Shown piece after piece: positions 26,730 through 34,657 of a DNA stretch of 64,000 bases. Positions within the stretch are counted from its first letter, which is position 1. Every line of letters starts with the position of its first letter. Made by a program: the position numbers and the translations under genes. The stretch is from Streptomyces tubercidicus (GTDB taxonomy: Bacteria > Actinomycetota > Actinomycetes > Streptomycetales > Streptomycetaceae): positions 682,001-746,000 of the forward strand of contig NZ_CP114205.1 in NCBI RefSeq assembly GCF_027497495.1. The letters run 5' to 3'. The notes beneath the pieces are model-generated. The model searched no databases. It was not told the origin of the DNA and was given only the letters and a program-made list of their open reading frames with translations.

Positions 26730-26841
26730 ACGCGGGGCGCCCCCCTCAGGGTTGCGCCTCGCGCCGGGGCGCCTCGCGCCGGGCACCCCCAGGGCGCCGG
26801 TCCATGCCGCGCCCAGCCCGGCCCAGCCCGGCCCGGCCCGG

Positions 26842-27126
26842 TCAGACCCCTCCGGCTGTCGGCCGGATCTCGAAGCCCGTCAGCCCCTCCGGCTCCTCCT
26901 CCCGTACGGACACGGCGTCGACGGTGGCCAGAGGCGGGCCCTGGTGCGCCCAGTCCACCAACTCCCGCACGCTCTCGGGCTCTCCCTCGCACACCGCCTC
27001 CACCGTGCCGTCCGCAAGGTTGCGCACCCAGCCGGACACCCCCAGCTCGTCGGCCGTGCGGCGGCAGGTGTCGCGGAAGAACACGCCGTGCACGTCGCCG
27101 GAGACCACCATCCGTCTGCGGATCAT
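26842..27126 (-). CDS. acyP: Acylphosphatase
   Basis: 94 residues, the normal size. It hydrolyses carboxyl-phosphate bonds of acyl phosphates. The phosphate loop GDVHGVFFRDTCRRTADELGV carries the catalytic Arg, and GWVRNLADGTVEAVCEGEPE carries the Asn. The usual loop reads G-x-V-Q-G-V-F-x-R; here the Gln is His, a common variant. The next gene upstream on this strand is the DUF72 gene, 70 bases away. Confidence 0.95.
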   Translation of the reverse strand: MIRRRMVVSGDVHGVFFRDTCRRTADELGVSGWVRNLADGTVEAVCEGEPESVRELVDWAHQGPPLATVDAVSVREEEPEGLTGFEIRPTAGGV

Positions 27127-27196
27127 CCGTGTCTCACCTCGTCAGCTCGTTCGCCCGGCCCGGCGGTACGAGCGCAGATATATCCCGGCGCCATGG

Positions 27197-27970
27197 TCAC
27201 CGGGTGGCGCCACGCCCGGATGGGGCACGGCTCACGGAGCGGCCCGTGGCCGCCGCGGCACGGGCGAAGTGGGTGGCGTCGCGGACGGCCGCGCCGCCCG
27301 GGTCGTTGTTGAAGTAGGTGTAGACGTCGGCCCCGGCCGGCCAGGTGTCGGCGATCCGGCGTGCCCAGGTGGTGAGCGCCTGTCTGCCGTAGCGCGGCCA
27401 GGGTTCCGCGCGGCCCTCGTGGAAGCGCAGATACCCCCAGTCGGCGGTCCGCCACAGGGGCGTCACGGGTCGGGAACCGCGGTCCGCCCAGCACAGCGCG
27501 GCGCCCCGCCGCTCCAGCACCGTACGGATCTCCGCGGTCCACCACGAGGTGTGGCGGGGCTCGACGGCCACCCGGGTGCCGGTGGGAAAGCAGCGGAGGC
27601 AGTCGTCCAGCAGCTCGGCGTCCGCCCGTAGCGTGGGCGGTAGTTGGAGCAGGACGGGACCGAGACGGGGGCCGAGGGCGGCGGCCCGCGCCATCAGCCG
27701 GCCGACCGGCTCCTGCGGCTCGCGCAGCCGCTTGATGTGGGTCAGATAGCGGCTTGCCTTTACGGCCATCACGAACCCGTCGGGGGTCCGGTCCCGCCAG
27801 TCCGCGAAGGTCTTCTCCTCGGGCAGCCGGTAGAAGGCGGCATTGCTCTCGACGGTCGCGAAGTGCCGTGCGTACTCCTCCAGCCACAGTCGCTGCGGCC
27901 GGTCCTGTGGGTAGAGGACATCGCGCCAGTCCTTGTACTGCCAGCCGGAGGTTCCGACGAGGACGGTCAT
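27197..27970 (-). CDS. DUF72-family protein (YecE-like TIM barrel)
   Basis: 257 residues. DUF72 hallmarks are present: GTSGWQYKDWRDVLYPQ at the start, YARHFATVESNAAFYRLP, VMAVKASRYLTHIKRL, LGPVLLQLPPTLRADAELL, VAVEPRHTSWW and DVYTYFNNDPGGAAVRDA. The fold is TIM-barrel-like and the biochemical function is not established. The C-terminus has an additional Ser/Arg-rich tail. It is transcribed toward acylphosphatase. Confidence 0.9.
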   Translation of the reverse strand: MTVLVGTSGWQYKDWRDVLYPQDRPQRLWLEEYARHFATVESNAAFYRLPEEKTFADWRDRTPDGFVMAVKASRYLTHIKRLREPQEPVGRLMARAAALGPRLGPVLLQLPPTLRADAELLDDCLRCFPTGTRVAVEPRHTSWWTAEIRTVLERRGAALCWADRGSRPVTPLWRTADWGYLRFHEGRAEPWPRYGRQALTTWARRIADTWPAGADVYTYFNNDPGGAAVRDATHFARAAAATGRSVSRAPSGRGATR

Positions 27971-28000
27971 GACCGCATGCCTGCCCGCTCGGGGGCGGGG

Positions 28001-28039
28001 CGTATCAGCGGGACGTATCAGCGGGGCGTATCAGTCGCC
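28001..28039. repeat. Three tandem 13-base repeats
   Basis: CGTATCAGCGGGA, CGTATCAGCGGGG and a degenerate third copy beginning CGTATCAGTC run head to tail, just upstream of the DUF72 gene start. Function unknown; a spacer expansion or tandem protein site is possible. Confidence 0.7.
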
Positions 28040-28115
28040 TGCTCTGTAACCCGTCATCTCGCCCGCCCTCTCGCGGGCCGTCTCGCGGGCCACCTGGGTT
28101 CGGGCGGCCCGCGAG

Positions 28116-28136
28116 GCGGCCGCGTTATGCGGCCGC
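28116..28136. terminator. Stem-loop overlapping the xdhC-family stop codon
   Basis: GCGGCCGC (28116-28123) pairs with GCGGCCGC (28129-28136) around a GTTAT loop. The hairpin spans the stop of the last gene of the aldehyde oxidoreductase operon and probably ends its transcript. Confidence 0.5.
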
Positions 28137-29282
28137 ATGCGGTCCGGTCGCGCCCGGTATTCGTTCGTTCGCGTCGTGGTGAATGGGGGTTTGCGAGCCG
28201 GTCAGGGGTACGCCCGTGCCGCCCTGGCGTACGGCGACGATCTCGGCCGCGATCGACAGGGCGGTCTCCTCGGGCGTACGGGCCCCGAGGTCGAGGCCGA
28301 TCGGGGAGTGCAGCCGGGCCAGTTCGCGCTCGGTGACGCCGGCCTCGCGCAGCCGGCGATTGCGGTCCTCGTGGGTGCGGCGGGAGCCCATCGCGCCGAC
28401 GAACGCGACCGGCAGCCGCAGTGCCTCCGTCAGCAGCGGGATATCGAACTTGGCGTCGTGGGTGAGCACGCACAGGACCGTGCGGCCGTCGGTCCCGGTG
28501 CGCCGGAGGTAGCGGTGCGGCCAGTCGACCACCACGTCGTCGGCCTCCGGGAAGCGGTCGCGGGTGGCGAAGACGGGGCGGGCGTCGCACACCGTCACGT
28601 GGTAGCCGAGGAATTTCGCGGTACGCACCAGCGCCGCGGCGAAGTCGACGGCGCCGAAGACGATCATGCGGGGTGGCGGCACGCTCGACTCGACGAACAG
28701 GGTCAGCGCGCTTCCGCAGCGCGATCCGCGCTCCGAGAGGGCGAAGCTGCCGGTGCGGCCCGCGTCGAGCAGGGCGCGGGTCTCGTCGGCCACCGCGCGG
28801 TCCAGCTCCGGAGGCCCGTCGAGGCCGCCTTCGTACGAGCCGTCGGGGTGCACGAGCAGGGCCCTGCCGAGGAGCGCGGCGGGGCCACGGGCCACGAGGG
28901 CGAGTGCCGCCGCCGCTCCCCCGCCGACGGCCGTCAGCGCCGCCGCCCACACCTGCCGGTCCGGTGTGTCAGCGCGCACCGGCGTGACCAGGACCTCGAT
29001 GGTTCCGCCGCAGGTCAGGCCCACCGCGAAGGCATCCTCGGGGTGGTCGCCGAACCGCGCCGGCACCGCCCGGCCGTCCCGGAGCGCCTGGACACACAGG
29101 TCGTGGACCGCCGCTTCCACACAGCCGCCGGAGACCGAGCCGATGACCGTGCCCCGGCTGTCGACGGCGAGGGCGGCGCCCGGGGTGCGTGGCGCACTGC
29201 CGTCGACGGCCACGACCGTGGCGACGGCGAACTCCCGCCCCTCCTCCAGCCAGCCGTGCAACGTCTCGGCGAGGTCAAGCAT
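28125..29282 (-). CDS. XdhC/CoxI-family molybdenum-cofactor chaperone (PaoD-like)
   Basis: 385 residues. The N-terminal XdhC_CoxI domain begins VAVDGSAPRTPGAALAV and SVSGGCVEAAVHDLC; the C-terminal Rossmann domain contains PRMIVFGAVDFAAALVRTAK and FVGAMGSRRTHEDR. Members bind the matured molybdenum cofactor and insert it into the large subunit of molybdenum hydroxylases. The last gene of the four-gene operon, it starts inside the end of the molybdenum subunit gene (8-base overlap) with AGGAGGAG before ATG 29282. This position is that of PaoD in PaoABCD systems. Confidence 0.92.
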   Translation of the reverse strand: MLDLAETLHGWLEEGREFAVATVVAVDGSAPRTPGAALAVDSRGTVIGSVSGGCVEAAVHDLCVQALRDGRAVPARFGDHPEDAFAVGLTCGGTIEVLVTPVRADTPDRQVWAAALTAVGGGAAAALALVARGPAALLGRALLVHPDGSYEGGLDGPPELDRAVADETRALLDAGRTGSFALSERGSRCGSALTLFVESSVPPPRMIVFGAVDFAAALVRTAKFLGYHVTVCDARPVFATRDRFPEADDVVVDWPHRYLRRTGTDGRTVLCVLTHDAKFDIPLLTEALRLPVAFVGAMGSRRTHEDRNRRLREAGVTERELARLHSPIGLDLGARTPEETALSIAAEIVAVRQGGTGVPLTGSQTPIHHDANERIPGATGPHAAA

Positions 29283-31422
29283 CCCGGTCTCCTCCTGGTG
29301 CGGTTGCGGCCGCCAGGACACGGTCGGGGCGGATCGGCAGGTGCCGGTGGCGGACGCCTGTCGCATGCCAGACCGCGTTGGCGATGGCCGCCGCGGCTCC
29401 CACGATCCCGACCTCGCCGATGCCCTTGATCCCGACCGGGTCGTCGGGGTCCGGGTCGTCCACCCAGTCCGCCTCTATGGGCGGGACATCGGCATGCGCG
29501 GCGAAGTGGTAGCCCGCGAGATCGGCGCCGACATGGCCGCCCGAGGCCTGGTCCCTGACCGCCTCCTCGTGCAGCGCCATGGACAGTCCCCAGGTCATGC
29601 CGCCAATGAACTGGCTGCGCGCGGTCAGCGGATTGACGATTCGGCCCGCGGCGAAGATGCCGAGCATCCGCCGCACCCGCACTTCGCCACTCGCGATGTC
29701 CACGGCGACCTCGGCGAACTGCGCCCCGAACGTATGCCGTTCCTTCTTCGCCAGCGCCATGACGGCCTCGCCGGTGTCCGAGCGGGCCGTGATCCCCTGT
29801 GGCGGGATGCCGCCGCCCAGGGCCAATTGCTCCCGCAGCTCGCTCACCGCGGCGGTGATCGCCCAGGCCCAGGAGCGGGTGCCCATCGAGCCGCCGGCGA
29901 TCATCGCCGGGCCGAAGTCGCTGTCCGCGATCTTCATATGGATGCGTTCCGGGGCCACTTCCAGTGCGTCCGCGGCGACCAGGGCCAATGCGGTCCGGGC
30001 CCCGGTTCCGATGTCCGCCGCGGTGATCCGTACGGTGAAGGTGCCGTCCGCCTCCGCCGTCACAGCGGCCGTGGACGGAGCGACGCCCGAGGGGAACGTG
30101 GCCGCTGCGGTGCCGGTGCCGAGCAGCCAGCGCCCTTCGCGGCGGGTGCCGGGACGCGGATCGCGGTCCGCCCAGCCGAACCGGCGGGCGCCCTCCTCGA
30201 AGCAGGCGAGCATCCTGCGGCTGCTGAAGGGCAGACCGGAGACCGGCCCCACCTCCGGTTCGTTGCGGGCGCGCAGCGCGATCGGGTCCATGGCGCACTT
30301 CTCGGCGAGTTCGTCGAGCGCGGACTCCAGCGCGAACGAGCCCGGTGCCTCGCCCGGTGCGCGCATCCAGCTCGGTGTCGGTACATCGAGCGGGACGACG
30401 CGGTTGACGGTGTAGTGCGCCTCGGCGTCGTACATCGGCCGCCCGAAGTCGGCGCTGCGCTCGATGAATTCATGCACGGTCGAGGTGAGGGACTCCGCCT
30501 GGTGGTCGAATGCGCGCAGCCGCCCGTCGGGGTCGGCGCCGAGCCGGATCCTTTGCGCCGTGGGGCTGCGGTAGCCGACGACGGAGAACATCTGGCGGCG
30601 GGTCAGGACGACCCTGACCGGGCGGTGGAGGACGGTGGCGGCCATCGCGGCGAGCACCACATGCGGGCGGGTCGCCTTGGCGCCGAAGCCACCGCCGACG
30701 TGTTCGGACCGTACCCGCACCGAGTCCGGGTCGAGCGAGAACAGCTTCGCCAGTTCATCCGCCACGAACCTGCTGCCCTGATTGGAGTCGACGACCTCCA
30801 GCCGGCCGCTGTCCCAGCGCGCCATCGCCGCATGCGGCTCCAACGGGCTGTGATGCTCTTCCGGTGTGGTGTATTCGGCGTCCACGACCACCGCGGACGC
30901 GTCGAGTTCGGCCTCCAGGTCCCCCTTCGCCGTCTCCGCCGCCGACATGGGGGAATTCTCCGGTGTGTACATACCGGGGCGCCCCGGGGAGAAGGCGACG
31001 TCGTGCGGCTCCTCGTCATAGCGGACGATCAGAGTCTCGGCGGCTTCCCTGGCCTGCTCCGGGGTTTCCGCGACGACCAGCGCCACCGGCCAGCCGACAT
31101 GCGGCACCCGGTCGTGCTGGAAGACCTGCAGGATCGGGTCCGGTGAGCCGAGCGGCCCGGTGTAGTCCCCGCTGACGCGCGGTGCGTTGCCGTGGTGCAG
31201 GACCGCGAGGACGCCGGGCATGGCCAGGACGGGCGCCGACTCCACGGAGCGGATACGGCCGCGGGCGATCGTGGACAACACCAGCCAGCCGTGGGTGAGT
31301 TCGGCGAACGGGATCTCGCTCGCATAGCGCGCCGCTCCGGTGACCTTGTCCCAGCCCTCCAGACGGGTGTGGGCGGCGCCGACGGCCCCGGTCACCGCGC
31401 GGGGTTCCGTGGTGGTGGTCAT
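29275..31422 (-). CDS. Molybdenum-binding subunit of xanthine dehydrogenase/PaoC-type aldehyde oxidoreductase
   Basis: 715 residues. The large subunit carries the molybdopterin and the active site. Motifs seen: HVGGGFGAKATRPHVVLAA (cofactor region), WMRAPGEAPGSFALESALDE with the conserved Arg, and KGIGEVGIVGAAAAIANAVW with the catalytic Glu near the C-terminus. Length and the RAPGEAPG segment fit the shorter PaoC/YagR branch better than CoxL. ATG at 31422 overlaps the FAD subunit stop by ATGA. Likely oxidises aldehydes or N-heterocycles; the substrate is not evident. Confidence 0.93.
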   Translation of the reverse strand: MTTTTEPRAVTGAVGAAHTRLEGWDKVTGAARYASEIPFAELTHGWLVLSTIARGRIRSVESAPVLAMPGVLAVLHHGNAPRVSGDYTGPLGSPDPILQVFQHDRVPHVGWPVALVVAETPEQAREAAETLIVRYDEEPHDVAFSPGRPGMYTPENSPMSAAETAKGDLEAELDASAVVVDAEYTTPEEHHSPLEPHAAMARWDSGRLEVVDSNQGSRFVADELAKLFSLDPDSVRVRSEHVGGGFGAKATRPHVVLAAMAATVLHRPVRVVLTRRQMFSVVGYRSPTAQRIRLGADPDGRLRAFDHQAESLTSTVHEFIERSADFGRPMYDAEAHYTVNRVVPLDVPTPSWMRAPGEAPGSFALESALDELAEKCAMDPIALRARNEPEVGPVSGLPFSSRRMLACFEEGARRFGWADRDPRPGTRREGRWLLGTGTAAATFPSGVAPSTAAVTAEADGTFTVRITAADIGTGARTALALVAADALEVAPERIHMKIADSDFGPAMIAGGSMGTRSWAWAITAAVSELREQLALGGGIPPQGITARSDTGEAVMALAKKERHTFGAQFAEVAVDIASGEVRVRRMLGIFAAGRIVNPLTARSQFIGGMTWGLSMALHEEAVRDQASGGHVGADLAGYHFAAHADVPPIEADWVDDPDPDDPVGIKGIGEVGIVGAAAAIANAVWHATGVRHRHLPIRPDRVLAAATAPGGDRDA

Positions 31423-32411
31423 CGAGTGGCCTCCTCGGTGAGTTCGCTCAGCACGGACACGACGAGGTTGCGCATCAGGGTCACCTTGTATCCGTTGTGG
31501 GGCAGCGTCTCGGCGGCGGCGAGTTCGGCGTCCGCGGCGGCGGCGAACGCCTCGGCGTCCGCCGGGCCCCCGGTCAGCACCCGCTCGGCCTCCCGGGCCC
31601 GCCACGGCCGGGACGCGACCGCCCCGAAGGCGAGGCGCACGTCCTGGACGACGCCCTCCCGGACGTCGAGGGCGGCGGCGACCGAGCCGATCGCGAAGGC
31701 GTAGGACGCCCGCTCACGCACCTTCCGGTAGCGGGAGGTGGCGGCGACCGGCGCCGGCGGCAGGGTGAGGCCGGTGATCAGCGCCCCGGGCGGCAGCGCG
31801 GTCTCCCGGTGCGGGGTGTCGCCCACCGGCAGATAGAAGTCCGCGAGCGGCAACTCGCCCGGCCCGTCCACGGTTTCGTACGAGACCACGGCGTCGAAGG
31901 CGGTCAGTGCCACCCCCATGTCCGAGGGGTGGACGGCCACACAGTGGGCGGAGGCGCCCAGGATGGCGTGGTTGTGGTGCTCGCCCGCGACGGCGGGGCA
32001 GCCGCTGCCGGGGACGCGCTTGTTGCACGGCTTCGCCGGGTCGGTGAAGTAGCCGCAGCGGGTGCGCTGGAGCAGATTCCCGCCGACCGTGGCCATATTG
32101 CGCAACTGCCCCGAGGCACCGGCCAGCACGGCCTCCGCCAACGCCGGGTAGCGCCGCCGTACTTCGGGGTGGGCGGCGAGATCGCTGTTGGTGACCGTCG
32201 CGCCGATGTGCAGACCGCCGCCGTCCCGGGGCTCGATCCGGCCGAGCGGCAGGTCGCGTACGTCGATGAGCAGCGCGGGCCGTTCCACCCCGGACTTCAT
32301 CAGGTCGACGAGGTTGGTGCCGCCGCCGAGACAGCGGGCGTCAGGATCGGCGCCGAGCAGTGCGACCGCCCCGGGGACGTCGAACGCCCGCTGATAGCCG
32401 AATTCCCTCAT
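31419..32411 (-). CDS. FAD-binding subunit, PaoB-type with a predicted [4Fe-4S] site
   Basis: 330 residues. The N-terminal FAD site is CLGGGTNLVDLMKSG, followed by ASGQLRNMATVGGNLLQRTRC. Four Cys (119, 129, 138, 157) in RCGYF, PCNKR, GSGCPA and SAHCVAV match the extra [4Fe-4S] loop described for E. coli PaoB. This loop separates the branch from ordinary xanthine dehydrogenase and CO dehydrogenase FAD subunits. The C-terminal CO_deh_flav_C domain follows. It passes electrons from the [2Fe-2S] subunit to the acceptor. ATGA overlaps join it to both neighbours. Confidence 0.93.
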   Translation of the reverse strand: MREFGYQRAFDVPGAVALLGADPDARCLGGGTNLVDLMKSGVERPALLIDVRDLPLGRIEPRDGGGLHIGATVTNSDLAAHPEVRRRYPALAEAVLAGASGQLRNMATVGGNLLQRTRCGYFTDPAKPCNKRVPGSGCPAVAGEHHNHAILGASAHCVAVHPSDMGVALTAFDAVVSYETVDGPGELPLADFYLPVGDTPHRETALPPGALITGLTLPPAPVAATSRYRKVRERASYAFAIGSVAAALDVREGVVQDVRLAFGAVASRPWRAREAERVLTGGPADAEAFAAAADAELAAAETLPHNGYKVTLMRNLVVSVLSELTEEATR

Positions 32412-32980
32412 ACCGCCATCTCCCCTTCCGCCGAACCGGTCGTCCGTCCGGCCGCCGTCTCCGCTGCCTGGGCCACCGCCTGCACGATCGACACATAGGC
32501 ACCGCAGCGGCACAGATTGCCGCTCATCCGCTCCCGGATCTCCTCGGCGGTCAGCGCCGGTGGGCCCGCTTCGGGGCGTAGGTCGGCGGTCGCGGCACTC
32601 GGCCAGCCCGCCGCATGCTCCTCTATCACCGCGATGGCCGAGCAGATCTGCCCCGGTGTGCAGTAGCCGCACTGATAGCCATCGAGGTCGAGGAAGGCCT
32701 GCTGCACCGGATGGAGCCGCGCTCCGTCCGCCACACCCTCGATGGTGGTGATCTCGCAGCCCTCGGCGGCGACCGCGAGCTGCAGACAGGAGACGGCCCG
32801 GCGCCCGTCGAGCAGCACCGTGCACGCACCGCACTGGCCGTGGTCACAGCCCTTTTTGGTGCCGGTGAGATCGAGCTGCTCGCGCAGCGCGTCGAGCAGG
32901 GTGGTGCGGTGGTCGACGGGCAGCGTGCGCTTTTCGCCGTTGATGTTCAGGGTGATGACGCTGGACGTCGATGGGGCCAT
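32408..32980 (-). CDS. [2Fe-2S] subunit of molybdenum aldehyde oxidoreductase (PaoA-like)
   Basis: 190 residues. The ferredoxin-type cluster is at GCDHGQCGACTVLLDGRRAVSC; the second, helical cluster uses CGYCTPGQ and the CRCGAY motif. First gene of the operon. Unlike E. coli PaoA it has no twin-arginine signal (MAPSTSSVITLNING), so the complex should be cytoplasmic. The region after the second cluster ends in a short Ala/Thr-rich tail. Its promoter faces a TetR gene across the double palindrome at 33231-33285. Confidence 0.93.
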   Translation of the reverse strand: MAPSTSSVITLNINGEKRTLPVDHRTTLLDALREQLDLTGTKKGCDHGQCGACTVLLDGRRAVSCLQLAVAAEGCEITTIEGVADGARLHPVQQAFLDLDGYQCGYCTPGQICSAIAVIEEHAAGWPSAATADLRPEAGPPALTAEEIRERMSGNLCRCGAYVSIVQAVAQAAETAAGRTTGSAEGEMAV

Positions 32981-33230
32981 GATCAGCCTTCTTTCGCGTG
33001 GGTGAGGCGCGGCAGGTCGGCCCGGTGGCCAAACTGGCCGGCCAGGACGTCGAGCTGTCCTTGTCGCGAGAGAGCGGGGCGTCGAAAGGGACGGCCTCGC
33101 GTGCGGTTCGGGAGGATTGCGCTGTACGTGCGGGCGTCGACAGGGGTTCCTGCGGCGGGTGCGGTGGGACGAGGGGCCGGTCGCTGTGTCCCGGCCGTCC
33201 ACGCCGGCCGCATCCGGCGGTATGGTGGAC

Positions 33231-33285
33231 CTAAGCGGACAGCTGTCCGCTGGATTCTGAATCTACCGGACAGCTGTCCGCTTAG
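33231..33285. promoter_or_regulatory. Paired palindromes, probable TetR operator
   Basis: CTAAGCGGACAGCTGTCCG (33231-33249) and its reverse complement (33267-33285) form a perfect 19-base inverted repeat. Each arm itself contains the 14-base palindrome CGGACAGCTGTCCG. Centres are 31 bases apart, about three helical turns. It lies between the TetR gene and the molybdenum enzyme operon and is the best-supported operator in the window. Confidence 0.8.
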
Positions 33286-33322
33286 CAAGACCGATCCGTC
33301 CGTGATTTCGGGAGGAGGACGA

Positions 33323-33901
33323 GTGCAGCAGAGAAAGCCCGCGCCGGTGCGCTCGGACGCGCAGCGGAATCGCGACCGCATTCTGGAAGTCGCCCTGGAG
33401 GAGCTGACGCGGTCGGCCGACGCCCCGCTGAGCACGATCGCGAAGAAGGCGGGCGTCGGACAAGGGACCTTCTACCGCAACTTCCCCAACCGCGAGGCGC
33501 TGGTCCTTGAGGTCTACTGCCATGAAGTGCAGCAGGTCTCCGACACCGCGTCCCAGCTGCTGGAGACCCGCGCACCCGACCAGGCCCTGCGGGAGTGGAT
33601 GGACCGCCTCGCCCAGTACGCCATGGCCAAGGCCGGTCTGGCCGAGGCGATGCGCAAGGCCACCTGCACACACGGCAGTCTGGCCGGACTCGGGCACGGC
33701 CCGGTGACCTCAGCCGTCACCCTCCTCCTGAGGGCGAACGAAGAGGCCGGCACCATCCGCCCGGGGGTGACCCCCGACGACTTCGTCCTCGCCATCTCCG
33801 GCCTCTGGCAGATCGATCCGCACAGCGACTGGCAACCACGCGCCGAACGGCTCCTGGACCTCGTCATGGACGGCCTGCGCGCCGGCGCGCCCGGGGCCTG
33901 A
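33323..33901 (+). CDS. TetR-family repressor
   Basis: 192 residues. The N-terminal HTH is RNRDRILEVALEEL, then PLSTIAKKAGVGQGTFYRNFPNREALVLEVY, typical TetR helices 1-4. The C-terminal ligand domain (residues 60-190) is of the SbtR-like type (LREWMDRLAQYAMAKAGLAEAM, PDDFVLAISGLWQ). GTG at 33323 follows GGAGGAGGA, which decides it over a much longer open frame. Divergent from the aldehyde oxidoreductase operon, it is the probable repressor of that operon and of itself. Confidence 0.93.
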   Translation: MQQRKPAPVRSDAQRNRDRILEVALEELTRSADAPLSTIAKKAGVGQGTFYRNFPNREALVLEVYCHEVQQVSDTASQLLETRAPDQALREWMDRLAQYAMAKAGLAEAMRKATCTHGSLAGLGHGPVTSAVTLLLRANEEAGTIRPGVTPDDFVLAISGLWQIDPHSDWQPRAERLLDLVMDGLRAGAPGA

Positions 33902-33922
33902 GCGACACCGCGCGTCCGGGCG

Positions 33923-33988
33923 GGCTGAGCGAGCGCCGTACCGGATCGCCGGACCGGCTGAGCGAGCGCCGTCCGGGATCGCCGGACG
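33923..33988. repeat. Two tandem 33-base repeats with hairpins
   Basis: Two head-to-tail copies starting GGCTGAGCGAGCGCCGT (33923 and 33956). The second can fold as GTCCGG-GATCG-CCGGAC. They lie between the convergent TetR and MBL-fold genes and may act as a doubled terminator. Confidence 0.6.
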
Positions 33989-34017
33989 GGCCGGAAGTTA
34001 CCGTTCCGGGCCCGCAG

Positions 34018-34635
34018 TCAGCGCTCCGAGCAGGGCGACACCGCCCCCGGCGGCACCCAGCTGTAGCACCCGCCCGCTTCCTCGCCGAGCCAGCCGTTGA
34101 CGCTCTGCAGACCCCGCTCGTTGATCTGCGCGTCATGGATGCCGTAGGCGCGTTCCGGCCCGATCGCCCGGACGAAGTCGATGGCCTCGGACGTGCGCAG
34201 CCACGATGCCTGCACGGGCACGAGCAGGGTCTCCACCGGCTTGTCCGGCACATGGAGCGAGTCGCCGGGATGGTAGAGGCGCTCATCGATCAGATATCCG
34301 AGGTTGGCGCAGTCCGGGAGATCGCCGTAGATCCGCGCATGCCGACCGCCGTGCGCCGTGACAGGGAAGCCGGCCGCGCTGAACTCCTCGCCCGGCTCCA
34401 CCTCGATGACATCCAGGAGGCCGCCGAAGTCCGCGCCCTTGGGTGCGTAGACGGGCGCGCCGAGTCCCTTGAGCCGCAGCACGTCGACGTGGTCGGCATG
34501 TTCGTGCGTCACCAGGATCGCGTCGGCACCGTGCAGCGCCCGTGCCTCGCTCCAGATGCCGGGGTCGATGACCAGTGTCCCGGCCCCCGGACGCTCCAGC
34601 CGGACACAGGAATGTGTGTACTTGGTAAGACGCAT
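34018..34635 (-). CDS. MBL-fold metal-dependent hydrolase
   Basis: 205 residues. Metal ligands of the metallo-beta-lactamase fold are present: VTHEHADHVD, the later His in TAHGGRHARI, the Asp in YHPGDSLHV, and His in YGIHDAQIN. It resembles the UlaG-like short branch, but the substrate cannot be assigned. ATG at 34635 begins MRLTKYTHSC; an upstream start at 34653 is less likely. It lies only 22 bases downstream of the Trypco2 gene on the same strand and may be co-transcribed with the conflict operon. It converges on the TetR gene. Confidence 0.88.
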   Translation of the reverse strand: MRLTKYTHSCVRLERPGAGTLVIDPGIWSEARALHGADAILVTHEHADHVDVLRLKGLGAPVYAPKGADFGGLLDVIEVEPGEEFSAAGFPVTAHGGRHARIYGDLPDCANLGYLIDERLYHPGDSLHVPDKPVETLLVPVQASWLRTSEAIDFVRAIGPERAYGIHDAQINERGLQSVNGWLGEEAGGCYSWVPPGAVSPCSER

Positions 34636-34657
34636 GGCCCCTCGCAAAGACAACTCC

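Noticed and set aside
28001..28039. Tandem repeats considered as a CRISPR-like array
   Set aside because: Units are 13 bases with no spacers and only three copies; no cas genes nearby. The same applies to 46431-46499 and 33923-33988.
32981..33202. N-terminal extension of the 2Fe-2S subunit that might encode a Tat signal
   Set aside because: The extension is Arg/Pro/His-rich without a twin-arginine plus hydrophobic segment; the ATG at 32980 fits family length.
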